From assembly GCF_000208745.1 (NCBI RefSeq), contig NC_030852.1, forward strand, positions 6,108,226 to 6,172,225: a DNA stretch of 64,000 nucleotides. Direction: 5' to 3'. The translations under genes and the position numbers were made by a program. Every line of letters begins with the position of its first letter. The first letter of the stretch is position 1. The notes below the pieces were generated by a model that saw nothing but the letters and a program-made list of their open reading frames with translations, was not told the DNA's origin and did no database searches. Positions 13,701-24,560 of the stretch are shown one piece after another. Origin of the DNA: Theobroma cacao. Its lineage: Eukaryota; Streptophyta; Magnoliopsida; Malvales; Malvaceae.

Positions 13701-14896
13701 CATGTTGAAATCCACCATAATCCTAGAAAGATAATTTAGCTCATAATAACTAATACGAACAGCATCCAAAGAAATTTAGCCATGAATTCAAGTCAAAGAA
13801 AATAAAAGAAACACAAAAGTAGAGAAAGAAACTAATTATTGAAGCTTTATGATCTCAATTCTCTATCAAATTCTTTTGTTTTCTTGCTTTGCTATTGGCT
13901 CCTTTTCTCTAGAATAGTTTCTTGCTGTCTCCTCCTTTAAACCTCTGAAAAAAGTCTCTTAAATAGGCTTCGAGTAACCTAATTTCCAAAATTCCATCAA
14001 ATTTTTATTTTTGGAAACTTGGGGTAGCGTCGCTGCCATGATTTCTTGGCGCTACAACGTTGCGACAGACTTTGGTGGCATCGCGGTGCCATGACATGCT
14101 TTGGTGACACTACGGTGCTACTTCTTCAACGCTGTGGCACCGTGTTCTCAGGTTTTTGTATGATGCACCCATCTAGCCCAGCGTCGCAGCCACAAATTTC
14201 CAACACTGCGACGGTGGTTCCTTCAATGTCGCTGTCTCAGTCACCCTACTGTCTTGTGCAGAACTGCATCTGTCGAGCATCATCCAACATGATTTTCAAC
14301 TCTATATGATCTTAACTGGGCAAAGTGGTAAACATGAAAGTTTTATCCCTGTCTCTTAAATTTCTAATGGCTCAAGAATCACATCAATTGAACTTGAATG
14401 AAAGATATGCTCCAAATACCACATCATGTTTAGTCCATGCATGCTACTGCAGTGTTCTAATTTAGAAAAATATCTTGATCATGATCCGATCAGAATTGGT
14501 GAAATGACAAACATAAAAGTTGTAGCCCTTCCTCTTAGTGTTCTAGTGGTGTAAGAGTCACTTCGTTTGGAGTTCTGTAGAGAGAGATATAGTCAAATAC
14601 CAAAACATGTACGAATGAAGCCATCACCATACTTGCACGAATTTTTATCAAATGAGCCTTTTTCATCAAATTTCCTTCAAAAGCAATAAAAGAAACCAGA
14701 AATAACTACTCTTAAAGTAATTTAAAACAAAATAACATAAAATTTAACTAAAATAACTTAAATTAACTACTTGACATGTAATCAAACTTAAACTAGAAAA
14801 ACACCTAAAATGTTACTATTGGAACATAAAATCTCAAAAGTCTAGCTACTTAAGCCCCAAAATGTGTCAAAATAACTATATATAATAGAGTTATCA
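10743..14896 (-). repeat. Athila 5' LTR (right copy), interrupted by a solo LTR
   Basis: Without the nested LTR at 11,116-13,399 and one TSD copy it is about 1.87 kb. It aligns along its length with 4,872-6,618 and additionally retains the terminal 80 bp. The inner end has TATTGTCGATTTTGC, a G-to-A change relative to TGTTG in the left copy, so the canonical TG/CA end is mutated. The outer end is TTATCA at 14,891-14,896, followed by the TSD ATGTG. Confidence 0.85.
11116..13399 (+). mobile_element. Solo LTR, gypsy family A, TSD CTTAA
   Basis: This 2,284-bp sequence starts TGTAATAAAC and ends GGGCTATGACA. It is flanked by CTTAA at 11,111-11,115 and 13,400-13,404. The sister LTR has one uninterrupted CTTAA at the equivalent site (5,240-5,244), which proves insertion into an existing LTR. 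It holds no gag or pol. It shares a PPT-like string 328 bp inside (11,444-11,456), a GTGCAC minisatellite (about 12,660-12,760) and overall order with 30,077-32,951 and 46,694-49,199. Confidence 0.9.
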
Positions 14897-14901
14897 ATGT
14901 G

Positions 14902-15459
14902 GATGATATAGTCTTCAGTGCTACTAATGAGAAATTGTGTGAGAGTTTTGCTAAAGAAATGTAGGTGAATTTGAAATGAGCATGATGGGAAAATTAAGTT
15001 TATTCCTTAGTATACAAATCAAGCAATGTAAGGATGAGATCTTCATAAGCCAAGCCAAATATATTAAGTAAATGTTTATAATGTTTGGTATGACGAATGT
15101 GAAGTCAATTAGAACACCTATGAGCTCTTTCACGAAGCTTGATAGAGATGAGAAAGGAAAAGATGTGGACCACAAACTCTAAAGAACTATGATTGGTTCA
15201 CTTTTCTATTGAACAATAATTAGACCTGATATATTGTTTAATGTATGCTTTTGTGGAAGATTCCAATCATGCCCCAAGGAATCACACTTGACTGTTGCGA
15301 AAAGGAACTTTAGATACCTCTTGAATACCCATAGCTTAGGCCTATGGTATCCAAAAAGGTCTTTTGATCTTCTTAGTTATTCCAATGCGAATTTTGTTGG
15401 TAGCAAAACTGATCGGAAGAGCACAAGGCGTACTTGTCAATTCCTTGGAAGCATGCTTA
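14902..15459 (+). pseudogene. Copia pol, second part (RT C-terminal half and start of RNase H)
   Basis: The frame resumes at 14,901 with VDDIVFSATNEKLCESFAKEM, the catalytic motif of copia RT and its downstream helix. Frame-shifted remnants of the RT C-terminus follow. From 15,234 an open stretch contains RNase H landmarks (YSNANFVGSKTDRKSTRRTC, FLGS). The stretch stops at the solo LTR inserted at 15,460. Numerous stops show long inactivity. Confidence 0.85.
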
Positions 15460-18400
15460 TGTCAAGCCCAGCCCTATAATATACTTGCCATGTCATTCAT
15501 GTATTTGACAACATGTTTGCATACTTGAATACCTCGAAAAAATCGTCAAAAGTCGGTAGTGTACCTAGTGGTACAACTAAGTTGATTTAAGTCTCGAACT
15601 AGTTCAAATAAAGATTTTCATATGCAATTGAGAGTTATTGAATCTTAGAATGACTTAATATGGTGATTTGGAGTTTGGGATTGATTTGGAGTTAAATTGG
15701 AATTTTCATAACGTAGGGGTAAAATGGTCATTTTTTCACTCGAGGGTAAATTTGGGATGGTGGATGAAATTTTGATCAAGTTTGACTATTTGGAACATAA
15801 TTTGAGCTTGAGAAGTGAAAAATTTTAATTCCGATAATTTTTCGTACATAAGGGCAAAAAGGTCATTTCATGTGTCCACAAGGACGTAATTAGAATTTTT
15901 AGAATTTTACACCACCTTGACACTTGTCAAACCCATGAAATTCATTTTATACATTGGATAATTGACGGATTTTATGTGGTGGAGAAGAAACGCTTAATTA
16001 TTAAGTTTTATGTATGGACCAATCACATGGTGACAAGTGTCAAGCTTTAATATTATTATATTTTCCTTTATAAATACAACTAAAACTCTCCCATCTCATT
16101 TCTCTTGGCCGGCCAAGGCAAGAACAAAAGGGAAAAAGCATAGAACAAACCCTAGAGAAGAAAATCAAGAGAAAATTCATTGGATTTCAAGGAATTAAGC
16201 AAGTAAAGGTAAAATTTCTTAATTCTAGCTTGTGATCTACCTTTCCTATGCATTCTTTTTCAATTACCATGGTTAAAATTCAAGATCTCATGAAGGATTC
16301 ATGGCTGACCGAATTTAGGGAGAGAAGATTTGATGATTTATTTGGTTAGATTTCAAGGTATCTTAGTGTTTTTAGTTGTTTGGTGATGTTTAGCATGAAA
16401 AACAAGCAAGAAATTTCATGCCCTTCACCCACACTCCTTGGCTGAAATTTTCAAGAGAGAAATTGGATAATGGACTTTGATGAATTTCATGCTATTTAGG
16501 TGTTTTTAGTTGTTTTATGATGTAAGGTGTAAAAATCAAGCATGAAAATTACATGTTCTACACTAAACCTTCAATGGCCGAATTTTACAAGGAAGATATT
16601 GATGATGGATTTTTGTGATATTACATATTATTTAACTTGTAATTGATGACTTGGAGTGTTGGAAGTGGAATCAAGTTAATTGGAGTTGAATTGGATGTAT
16701 TGGCCAATTAACCGGTGTATAGATCGAATTAGGCCAATACCATTTTATTTCGATACATAATTGAAGCTACGTAGAACACCATATTTAGATAATAATCCGA
16801 ACATTTCGCATCCCATTTCATGCATTCATATAGAGCCTAAATTAGTTTTATAACGGTTTAGTACAAATATAGTAAATTGCTTGTTGTGCATTATGTTTAG
16901 GTGGTGAAACTTCTGATAAGGGTAAGGAGATTGTACCCGAAGACCAGGACTAGGAGTACTTCGACTCCCGATATTGTGAGTAACCTTATTATCGTCTTAA
17001 TTATCTAAAGTAGTTTTTATTCGTTTTTGTGATTTTATAGAAAAATGAGTTTAAATGGTAAATCCTTATGTTTTATAAGTAAAATGTGATTAAATGAAAT
17101 GAGTTTTATAAATCATTTTGAAATTGAATGATGATTTTAGAAATTGAGTAATTGGAGACTGTTTGATTGTGTTGTAAATTTATGGTCTGAATTGAATGGC
17201 TTATGGTGATATTGGCATGAATGGCTGAATTGAAAATTGTGTTGAAATTGTATGAACTGTTTGTTTTGCCTTAACAGGCTTGGTAGTAATATAATTGCCA
17301 TGTCATGCTGTTGAAACTTTTATTGATTTGGTGGGATATTGGTTAGTCACTGCAGTGGCGGGTTTTCGTGGACCAGCCTATTAGAGAGGGGCACGGTAAA
17401 CCCGGTTATATTTTACCTCGGTACGAGAGGCGCGAAGGGTATCTCTTGAAGTAAAGCTTTAGAGTTCACGACACGCTAAACCACCACGTGAGGGTGAACT
17501 CAGCCAACGCCAAGGAACGACTATGCTTTTAAACGTAAAAATGTGTTTTATGCATATATGAACTTTTCTTTAACAGCATTGGCAGACTCGGTTGGATGCC
17601 CCGGCCAAGGTATCCCCGAGAATGAGTTTTGGCACGAGCCAAATTTTTAAGAAATTTATAAGCCATGTTGATTATTTGAGTGAAATGAAATTATTTTATT
17701 TAGTTGAAATGAGTTTGAAACGTTATGAATCATAGTACGATGAACTATTTTAAGTTGTCTCCATTTACTCGATTTTAGATATTTTAGATAATGTTTGTTT
17801 ACTCACTGAGTTTATATAAACTCACCACCTTCCTTTCCATTCATTCTAGGATCAGGACCGTCCGTAAATAGTTGATTATGTCGAGGGTTATTATTGGACT
17901 CGCCTCCTTAGAAATTGTAGGTCCACAACCTTTGTTACCTTTGGTCATTCGGGGGCCCACACGTCATTGTAAATTTAATTACATACTCTGGTTATCTTTG
18001 TTACTGTATGTATGGATTTATTTTGGTTTTACGCTACAAAAACTATTTACTCAGAGTTCTATAAATATTATTTTATAAGAAAATGAAATATTTCATTTAA
18101 TATTTTTATTTTATTCTATTAGCCACAATTTCACCCTAAATGAATGTTTTAGACATAAAAACTTGCTTTTAGTTATGAAATGTGTATTTTCCCCTATATA
18201 TTATATTTTCAGTAGGTTTCAAAATTTTTGAGAAAAATTACCAAAATGCCCTTGTGAGACAAAAAATATTTTTTTATTATTGTTTTGATTTGGAAATAGC
18301 TTATAATCTTTTAAAATATGATATTTAGTAATTATTGCTCACAGGGGAGATGCGAAAACTGATATTAAGCCTTGCGAGATTTCGGTTAGCATTCAGGGTA

Positions 18401-18464
18401 ATGAATGTCTATCAGAATATCGCAGCGGTTGTCACGGGCTCGAGGAAAGTACCGAGTCGTGACA
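15460..18464 (+). mobile_element. Solo LTR, gypsy family B, TSD GCTTA
   Basis: This 3,005-bp sequence starts TGTCAAGCCC and ends CGAGTCGTGACA. A perfect GCTTA flanks it at 15,455-15,459 and 18,465-18,469. It is a diverged reverse-orientation relative of the LTRs at 35,165-38,701 and 41,875-45,446. It shares the blocks around 17,340-17,620 (conserved 'ccaaggaacg' and 'gtggaccagcctatt') and 18,340-18,464. A TATA-like box (TATAAATA, 16,069-16,076) precedes a purine-rich leader. A short frame at 17,872-18,078 has no recognisable domain. No internal coding sequence is present, so recombination between two LTRs is the likely origin. Confidence 0.9.
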
Positions 18465-18469
18465 GCTTA

Positions 18470-18852
18470 TGTCTTGATCTTGTAAGAAACAAAACTTAGT
18501 TGCTTTATCCACTACTGAAGCTAAATACATTTTAGTAGGTAGTTGTAGTGTACAAATTTTATGGATTAGGCAACAATTGAATGACTTTGGCATGTCCATG
18601 CATAATATTCGTATCTTTTGTGACAACACTGGTGCCATTAACATTTCTAAAAATCCTGTTTAACACTTTAGAACTAAGCACATTGAAATTAGGCATCATT
18701 TTATTAAAAATCACATGCTTAAAGGCGATATTAAAATTTATTTTATGGATACCTTGCATCAATTAGCTGATACCTTCACAAAAGCATTAAGTGAGGACCA
18801 ATTTTGTAAAATTAAAAGAGAATTAGGAATGCTTGATGTGAATGAGATATGA
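18470..18852 (+). pseudogene. Copia pol, third part (RNase H C-terminus)
   Basis: The stretch continues copia RNase H directly after the solo LTR. It reads SCKKQNLVALSTTEAKYI, then FCDNTGAINISKNPV, an in-frame stop, HFRTKHIEIRHHF, and finally DTLHQLADTFTKAL near the end. The polyprotein stop is at 18,850-18,852. The conserved EAKY and CDN motifs mark two RNase H active-site neighbourhoods. It completes the pol order protease, integrase, RT, RNase H that defines Ty1-copia. Confidence 0.88.
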
Positions 18853-21363
18853 TTGATCTTATTTGATTATGTTTTTAATGATAAATTGTGTGAAATTATG
18901 CCTTAATTTCATGTTTTAATTGGTTTAGATTACATTTTGATCAGTTGTTGGAATTTTAGAAATGAGATAAACCTGCTTTGATCAGATAGGACTTCTTTTA
19001 ACTAGTCAAAATGAGTTTGTGTGCATAATGTAAGCCCAAACCAGTAGAGTTTTAATCAGTTAAAAATCTTTTTAATTGATTAATTTTAATAAATTAAAAT
19101 AGTTTTATTCACCAAACTCAAAATTGAGCCTTTAAGTCAATAGCACTTTAATCAATTAAAGCTTGCTTTAACCAATTAAAGCACTAATGTTAAGAAAAAT
19201 ATAAAAAAAGTGCATTATGAACACTCTCATGACCATTTAGTGCCAGTACATGTTCTTGAAATTGCAAAATTTGTGCTGAATTGACAAAATTTGAAAAATG
19301 AGAAATTGTTCATAAGTGCTTGATTTTATTATTTCTCATGTGCTTACATTTAAAAATCATGTCTTAAGAATTGAAATGTTCAAATGCTTAGCCTAGGAAC
19401 AATTCTTGAAACATGTTTCATGTTTGTACTTAAATGATTGTTTCAAGGTTAAATCATTGCTTAGGCTCATAAAACTGATTAGGATGAAATCATTAAACTT
19501 AATTAAAATATATTTTTTTGTTCATCTATTGTTTTGGTCAAGTCAAATGCTACTTGTCTTTTAATCCTACTTGACCTTATGACTGAACTCTATAACTTGA
19601 CTTAAGTGATAAAATTGCTTATAGTGCTTAATTTCATAACTCAAGTCAAGTTTGATCATTACATATAGTTTGTGTCAACATAGTTGAAATATCTTTGGAA
19701 TATGAATTTGAATGTTGACTATGTCTTCAATGAGCTTAAATGTTTACATGATCTAAAGATTTAGTGTGCACCCACTCTAGCTTATAGGTTATTCTCAAAT
19801 GAATTAGAGCATCAAATGAAATATGATTTATAACATAACTTTGAAATAAATGTTTATCTAATTTAAAAAAAAAATAGAACAAAAAATTATATTCATGCTT
19901 GCATTTCGTAAAACAAATTAGATTCATGATTAATGAAGACAACCATTTTATTTCTTGTAATCATGCTTATGCTTTAGTTGATCATAATATTCTTTTGCAT
20001 GATTGCAATAAGTGCAAAATGCTTAATCATGCTTATGCTTTACTTGATCATAATATTCTTTTACATGATTGCATTAAGTGCAAAATGCTTTGGTAATGCT
20101 TCATTAATAATGATATTTTCTTGATGTGAAAATTCTCCTTGAATTGATAGTATCATACATGATTTGGAGAATATTTCTTGGAATGCTTGCTAAAGAAATA
20201 ATTGATGGTAATTAAGAATGCTTAATGATGATTTTTTTTTTAAATTTCTCCTTGAATTGTTTTCTATATTTGAATTAGAGAATTTCTTGGAAATGCTTGA
20301 CTGATATTGCTTTGTGATACTTGCTAAATAGTGATTGAGAATAAATAATGACTGATTGATGATGATCAATTATTGATAATACTTGATGATAATTGAGAAT
20401 GATGCTTGAAGACTAATGATATCTTAGACATGCTTAGGAACTACTTTAGAAATATTTCTTGAAAATATGAGCATTTGATGCATATGTTGAACGTCCATTT
20501 AAATGCTCATACTCATCTAGTTCCATGAATATTTGAGTATTAGATGAAAGTGTTGAATATCTACATAAATACTGATTTATTCTAGGCTCATGATTTCTCT
20601 CCTAACAATTGGTGTTTTAACAATTGGAAACTTATTGGTTTCATGATTTGTCTAGAGGGAAGTAAGATTAAGCTTTAAAGTGATTATCTCCTTTATCCCT
20701 TTTCCTTTTGCATCACGTTTGAATTAAAATTGTTTTACTCTTAACCCTTTTTCTGATAATGACAAAAAGGGGAGAAAGAACAAAATGCTGTTGTATTTGC
20801 TGTTGTGTTTGACAAAAAAAAAAATTGTTGTACTTGAATGCCTAATTTTCTTTAAATGTAAGGGGTTTAGCCTAAATAATAAAGAGAAACTCTTGCAAAT
20901 TTTTTAAATCTAGATGCACTCAGTAAGGGAGAGTTTCAAAATTTTTTTTTAATGATGAAAAAAATGGGGGAGAAAATAGAAGGATAGGTTAGGTTGATTA
21001 GGCTGAACAACTGAACAATGTTTATATTTTGTGATGCTGAACAAATGTTCATATTTTGTAATGCTAGTTTTGTTGTTCTATGCTGAATGTTTTTGTTGAA
21101 TGTTTCTATGTTGAATGGTGCTTACATTTATGTTTTATGCTGAATGTTTTTATCTATGTGATTAAATGTCAATCTTGCAAGTATTGCACTTGTTTGTTTA
21201 AGTAATAGCTGTACATAGATATACATTAAACTTGCAAGGAAAAAACTTTTATGCACATATTAAGGGGGAACTTTTATTTAGGGGGAACAATCCCTCACTT
21301 GCATATAAATATAAAATTAATATTGACATTACACTTTTAATCTATGAGTGTTTTGCCATAATC
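18853..21363 (+). other. 3' non-coding region of the SIRE-like copia
   Basis: About 2.5 kb lie between the pol stop and the PPT. SIRE-lineage elements often carry an env-like ORF here, but none is recognisable. The region has TTAATCAGTTAA-like words at about 19,045-19,190 that match those in the LTR. It also has a 66-bp tandem duplication (19,959-20,090) and purine-rich strings such as AAAAAGGGGAGAAAG near 20,765 and GGGGGAGAAAATAG near 20,955, which resemble extra polypurine tracts. Confidence 0.6.
19959..20090 (+). repeat. 66-bp tandem duplication
   Basis: Two units, 19,959-20,024 and 20,025-20,090, each beginning AATCATGCTTATGCTTTA and ending with 'gtgcaaaatgctt'. They differ at only a few bases. 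The duplication lies in non-coding copia sequence. Confidence 0.9.
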
Positions 21364-21378
21364 AAAAAAAGGAGAAAA
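21364..21378 (+). promoter_or_regulatory. Polypurine tract of the SIRE-like copia
   Basis: AAAAAAAGGAGAAAA lies immediately before the LTR start TGTTGACTC. It is the expected plus-strand primer site and fixes the 3' LTR boundary. Confidence 0.85.
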
Positions 21379-22796
21379 TGTTGACTCAATGTGTTTTTTA
21401 TGATAACAAAACATTCCTTATTCATTGATGTCTAACTTCATTACTTAAGTGTGCAGGATAAAGTTTAAATTCCATTAGTAAATTTGATGATTAAAGGCAA
21501 GTCAAGAAGCTTGCTAACTTAGAAGAAGAGTTAATCAGTTAAAGATGCAAAGAAGAAAAGACTTAGTGGAAACAGAACATTGTTAACTGATTAATGAGAA
21601 GCCTCAATAAGTTAATGTAAATATGGGCACTATATAAAAGTGAGATATAAAAGCCTTACTTAGTTAGCACAAGGCTTAATTGATTAAAAAGGTATTGGAA
21701 CCAAAACATAGAAGTTGGGTAATCGGTTAAGCAAAGGGGCTAATCGAGTCAAGCTTAAGTTTGAAGTACCAAGAAGCTCCAAAATTCAAATTCAAAATGA
21801 TAGTGACCGTTAAAGGGTGCCAAACGAAGGAATTCAAATTTGAAGATTTTTTAATTAGTTGAAGTATATTTTAATCAGTTAAAGATGAAGGGAGAAAAGC
21901 TTCAATCAGTTAAGATGAGTATTAATCAATTAAGAGAAGGTTGGCCAAAAATAGTGCATGAAGATGTCTTAAAACAAAATGTTTTTAATCGATTAGAGCT
22001 TCCTTTAACTGGTTAACATAGTGAAAAAAATAGCTGTTAGTGTAAGTCAAAGAAGGCTTAATCAGTTAAAGCTTGTCTTTAACCAGTTAATAGTACACTG
22101 TCTGCCCATTTAAATTTAAGCACTAGAGCACAAAAATAATGACTAAAATAAGGCACAACTATTTCAAATGGCTAGATTTTGTCTCCAATGGCCATAATTG
22201 ATTTTTTTTAAGTATAAAAGGCATCTTCAATGGTCAAGGAAGATTAGAGAAGCTATTAAAAGCGATTTTGAGCTTAAAAGACCAAAAACTTTCTCTTTAC
22301 ACTTGTATTCCACTCTTATTTTTGTGAAAGTGTTTATGTTGAAGCTTGTACAACTTAGAACAGTTAGGTGATCATTTGTACCTCCTATTATCTTCTATTT
22401 GTTGTTTACTTAGAGTGTGTGAAACACTCTAAGGGGCAGTCTAAGCTAGAGTAAGCTTAAGATTTGTTGTAAAAGGGTTGAAGCTTGGATTAGAAGCTCA
22501 CTTTGTAAAAGCTTGGTGGAAGTTATTAATTCCACTAGTTTTAGTGAAGTTGAGTTGAAAATTTTTGATTGAGAAGATCAAGGTAGTGGATATAGGTTAG
22601 GTGGACCAAACCACTATAAATATTGTGTTTTGTCCACTTCTCTTAACCTTTCTTTGCTTGGTGTTCACTAACCTTCACAAGTTCTCAACCATCCATCTTA
22701 AATCTTCCAAACGGATTTTAAATTGTAAGAGCTACCCTTAAAAATATTTTTAAACTGTTATTCATTCCCCTTTTAGTACTCCTTTTAGGACCAACA
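21379..22796 (+). repeat. 3' LTR of the SIRE-like copia
   Basis: This 1,418-bp LTR starts TGTTGACTC and ends GGACCAACA. It has a TATA-like box TATAAAAG at 22,213-22,220. At least eight degenerate inverted words of the type TTAATCAGTTAA, TTAATCGATTAG or TTTAACTGGTTAAC occur between 21,530 and 22,095. The last 440 bp match the truncated 5' LTR at 865-1,324. Related LTRs occur at 33,553-34,424 (plus) and 62,330-63,534 (minus). Confidence 0.9.
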
Positions 22797-23953
22797 AGTT
22801 GGGGCGCCTCTAAACACCTTATAGACACCATTTAGACCATTAAATTTCAACCCTTCTTATCTAACAAACTTAAGGATATCAAGTTCTTTTTCATGTCGGG
22901 GCCATGTCTCACCTCAAGTATATCACCAAACATCTTGAATCAAATAATGTTGATCCTAATAATTGGGAAAGAGTGATCATCTCCTACCTATATGTTGTCC
23001 ATATCAATTGATTGATAGTTTTTAAACTAATTATGCTTGGGATAGATGTGGAAACAACAACCTGAATCCATAATTTATATATCATTAGGTTATTGTTGGT
23101 AACTGTAGGAAACTATTAGCTTCTTGCTATTTACAAGAGCTTAAATGCCTTCCTCAAAAGTTCTAAGTCATCTTCTACCACATTTGCAACATTTTCAAGC
23201 TTATTGATCTTTTCATCATCTATGAATTTGGTACAAGCTTGATGGTAGTACCCTTTTTTACCATAATTCTTGCAAATCCTCCCTTTTGCTCTAGGTTTAT
23301 ATTTAAATCTAGATATATCTTATTTTTTCTAGGCCTTTTGCTTTGCCTCTATCATTATCCACAATCAGGCTTTGCACTTGATTTTCACTCCGTGTACATC
23401 CATCAACTTTCTTCTTCATTTCTTTAGATTCTAAAGACACCCTATCATCCTCAAAAGTGGGGGTATCTAGACCATATACCATAATATTCACAAAGTTCTC
23501 ATACAATGGTGGCAAAAAACACAAAATAATTAGGGCTTGATCCTCGTTATCAATTTTAACATCAATTTTTTAAAAATCAAGAATAACTTTATTAAATTCA
23601 TCAATATAGGCATTAACAAACATACCTACATACATCTTGAGAGTATACAATTGCTTCTTCATATAAATCTGATTCATCAACTACTTGGTCATATAAATGC
23701 TCTTGAGTTTAAGCCACAATGCAACAACAGACTGTGACTTCTCTTATAAAGCTAGTAAAATATCATTGTGTGCTTTCCCATTAAGATCATTACTTTCACC
23801 AATAGATAGATTTGTGGGAAGATGGTCTCTTGCTTTTAGTGTCTTCAACAATCATTGTTCCACTAGCAGTGTGCACATCTTAATACTCCACAGGCTGAAA
23901 CTGTTTCTTCCATTTAACTTCTCAATCTTGTGCTTGGTGGATGAAGCTACCAT
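22797..23953 (-). pseudogene. Tork-like copia gag, protease and pre-integrase relic
   Basis: The minus-strand ATG is at 23,953 with KIEKLNGRNSFSLWSIKM, a copia Gag start. Next come a UBN2-type Gag middle with MKKQLYTLKM, CFLPPLYENFVNIMVYG near 23,520-23,470, and a degenerate zinc knuckle (CKNYGKKGYYHQAC) near 23,275-23,230. A protease motif MDSGCCFHIYP lies near 23,070, and pre-integrase remains (VRHGPDMKKNLISLSLLD in a decayed frame) lie near 22,900. Stops and frameshifts are common. The copy ends exactly at 22,797, where the SIRE-like 3' LTR abuts, so the SIRE-like element inserted into it. Its remaining pol is not seen left of the SIRE element within the window. Confidence 0.83.
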
Positions 23954-23984
23954 TGGTAGGTATAGATTGATTCAAGAGCTTCAA

Positions 23985-23996
23985 GCTTTGATACAA
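23985..23996 (-). promoter_or_regulatory. Primer-binding site, tRNA-Met type (degenerate)
   Basis: The minus strand reads TTGTATCAAAGC, close to TGGTATCAGAGC, the usual initiator-Met PBS of copia elements. It lies between the LTR edge at 24,000 and the gag ATG at 23,953. Confidence 0.7.
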
Positions 23997-23999
23997 ATT

Positions 24000-24560
24000 T
24001 GTTGTGGAAATAACAAAATAATTAAAAAAATCATTAAGACTTACACAATCAATAAAATAAAGAAAGAAAGCTTAAGCACACTCACAAGAACACACAAAAT
24101 TTATTTGGTTCAATATTTTGATAATTTATGTCCATGTGCATAATGACAGAGAAATATTTACTAAAAAAAAAAAAAATCAAAAAGTTAAAAGATTAGTCTC
24201 AAACTCACACCGCTTGTCCCACTTACACCAAAATTATTTCTTCTAGATCTAGACACTCATTAAACTCTCTTGACTTAATGATATTTGTTAACCCCATATG
24301 ACCATTTTATAGGTTCAAGTAGAAGATACTTATTCTAGTCTAATTAATATCCAGGTCTTAACGCTTTTCAAAAAAAATATCTTAGTCTACCTAGAATTCA
24401 AAATTTTCTCAATAATGTATCCCAATCTAACTAGAATTAAAGTATCCTAGTCTAACTAAAATTTAAGACAATCTCTGCACGGTCAGAGATATCTCCAAGC
24501 TTTGCCTATGCCTAATCCCTTCCTCACACAATCTTAAGGGCGCCTCCCCCACATCAATCT
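24000..24560 (-). repeat. 5' LTR of the minus-strand copia (outer end uncertain)
   Basis: The inner edge is set by the PBS. Around 24,090-24,140 the complement of a typical copia LTR signature appears (ACACAAAATTTATTTGGTTC and then TTATGTCCATG). A comparable signature lies at 52,290-52,330 in the plus-strand copia relic. The outer LTR end and the TSD could not be located; 24,560 is an estimate. Confidence 0.5.

Larger units (their letters stand above)
4872..14896 (-). mobile_element. Athila-type Ty3-gypsy element, pol deleted
   Basis: Related LTRs at 4,872-6,618 and 10,743-14,896 flank a minus-strand Gag-protease region. A degenerate tRNA-Asp-type PBS sits next to the right LTR, which is therefore the 5' LTR. 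Flanking 5-mers are ATGAG (4,867-4,871) and ATGTG (14,897-14,901), a TSD with one change. On the minus strand the LTR starts TGATAACTCTATT and ends near GACAACA. RT, RNase H and integrase are absent. A truncated LTR of another family occupies the space between protease and the 3' LTR. The right LTR holds a further solo LTR. Confidence 0.87.
865..22796 (+). mobile_element. SIRE/Maximus-like Ty1-copia retrotransposon, nested and inactive
   Basis: The element consists of a truncated 5' LTR (865-1,324), gag-pol pieces (1,356-4,866; 14,902-15,459; 18,470-18,852), a long 3' non-coding part, a PPT (21,364-21,378) and a 3' LTR (21,379-22,796). Insertions at 4,872-14,896 and 15,460-18,464 split pol, and each is flanked by a short duplication. 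The Gag start and the coiled lysine-rich stretch after it resemble the SIRE/Maximus lineage. Many in-frame stops make it dead. The 3' edge abuts another copia at 22,797, so this element landed in an older one. The left TSD is lost with the LTR start. Confidence 0.85.

Noticed and set aside
18853..21363. Env-like ORF expected in SIRE-lineage copia
   Set aside because: All frames are short and show no signal peptide, membrane segment or coiled coil that could support an env-like gene.
23697..24143. 148-codon plus-strand frame
   Set aside because: It is the antisense shadow of the minus-strand copia Gag, PBS and LTR.
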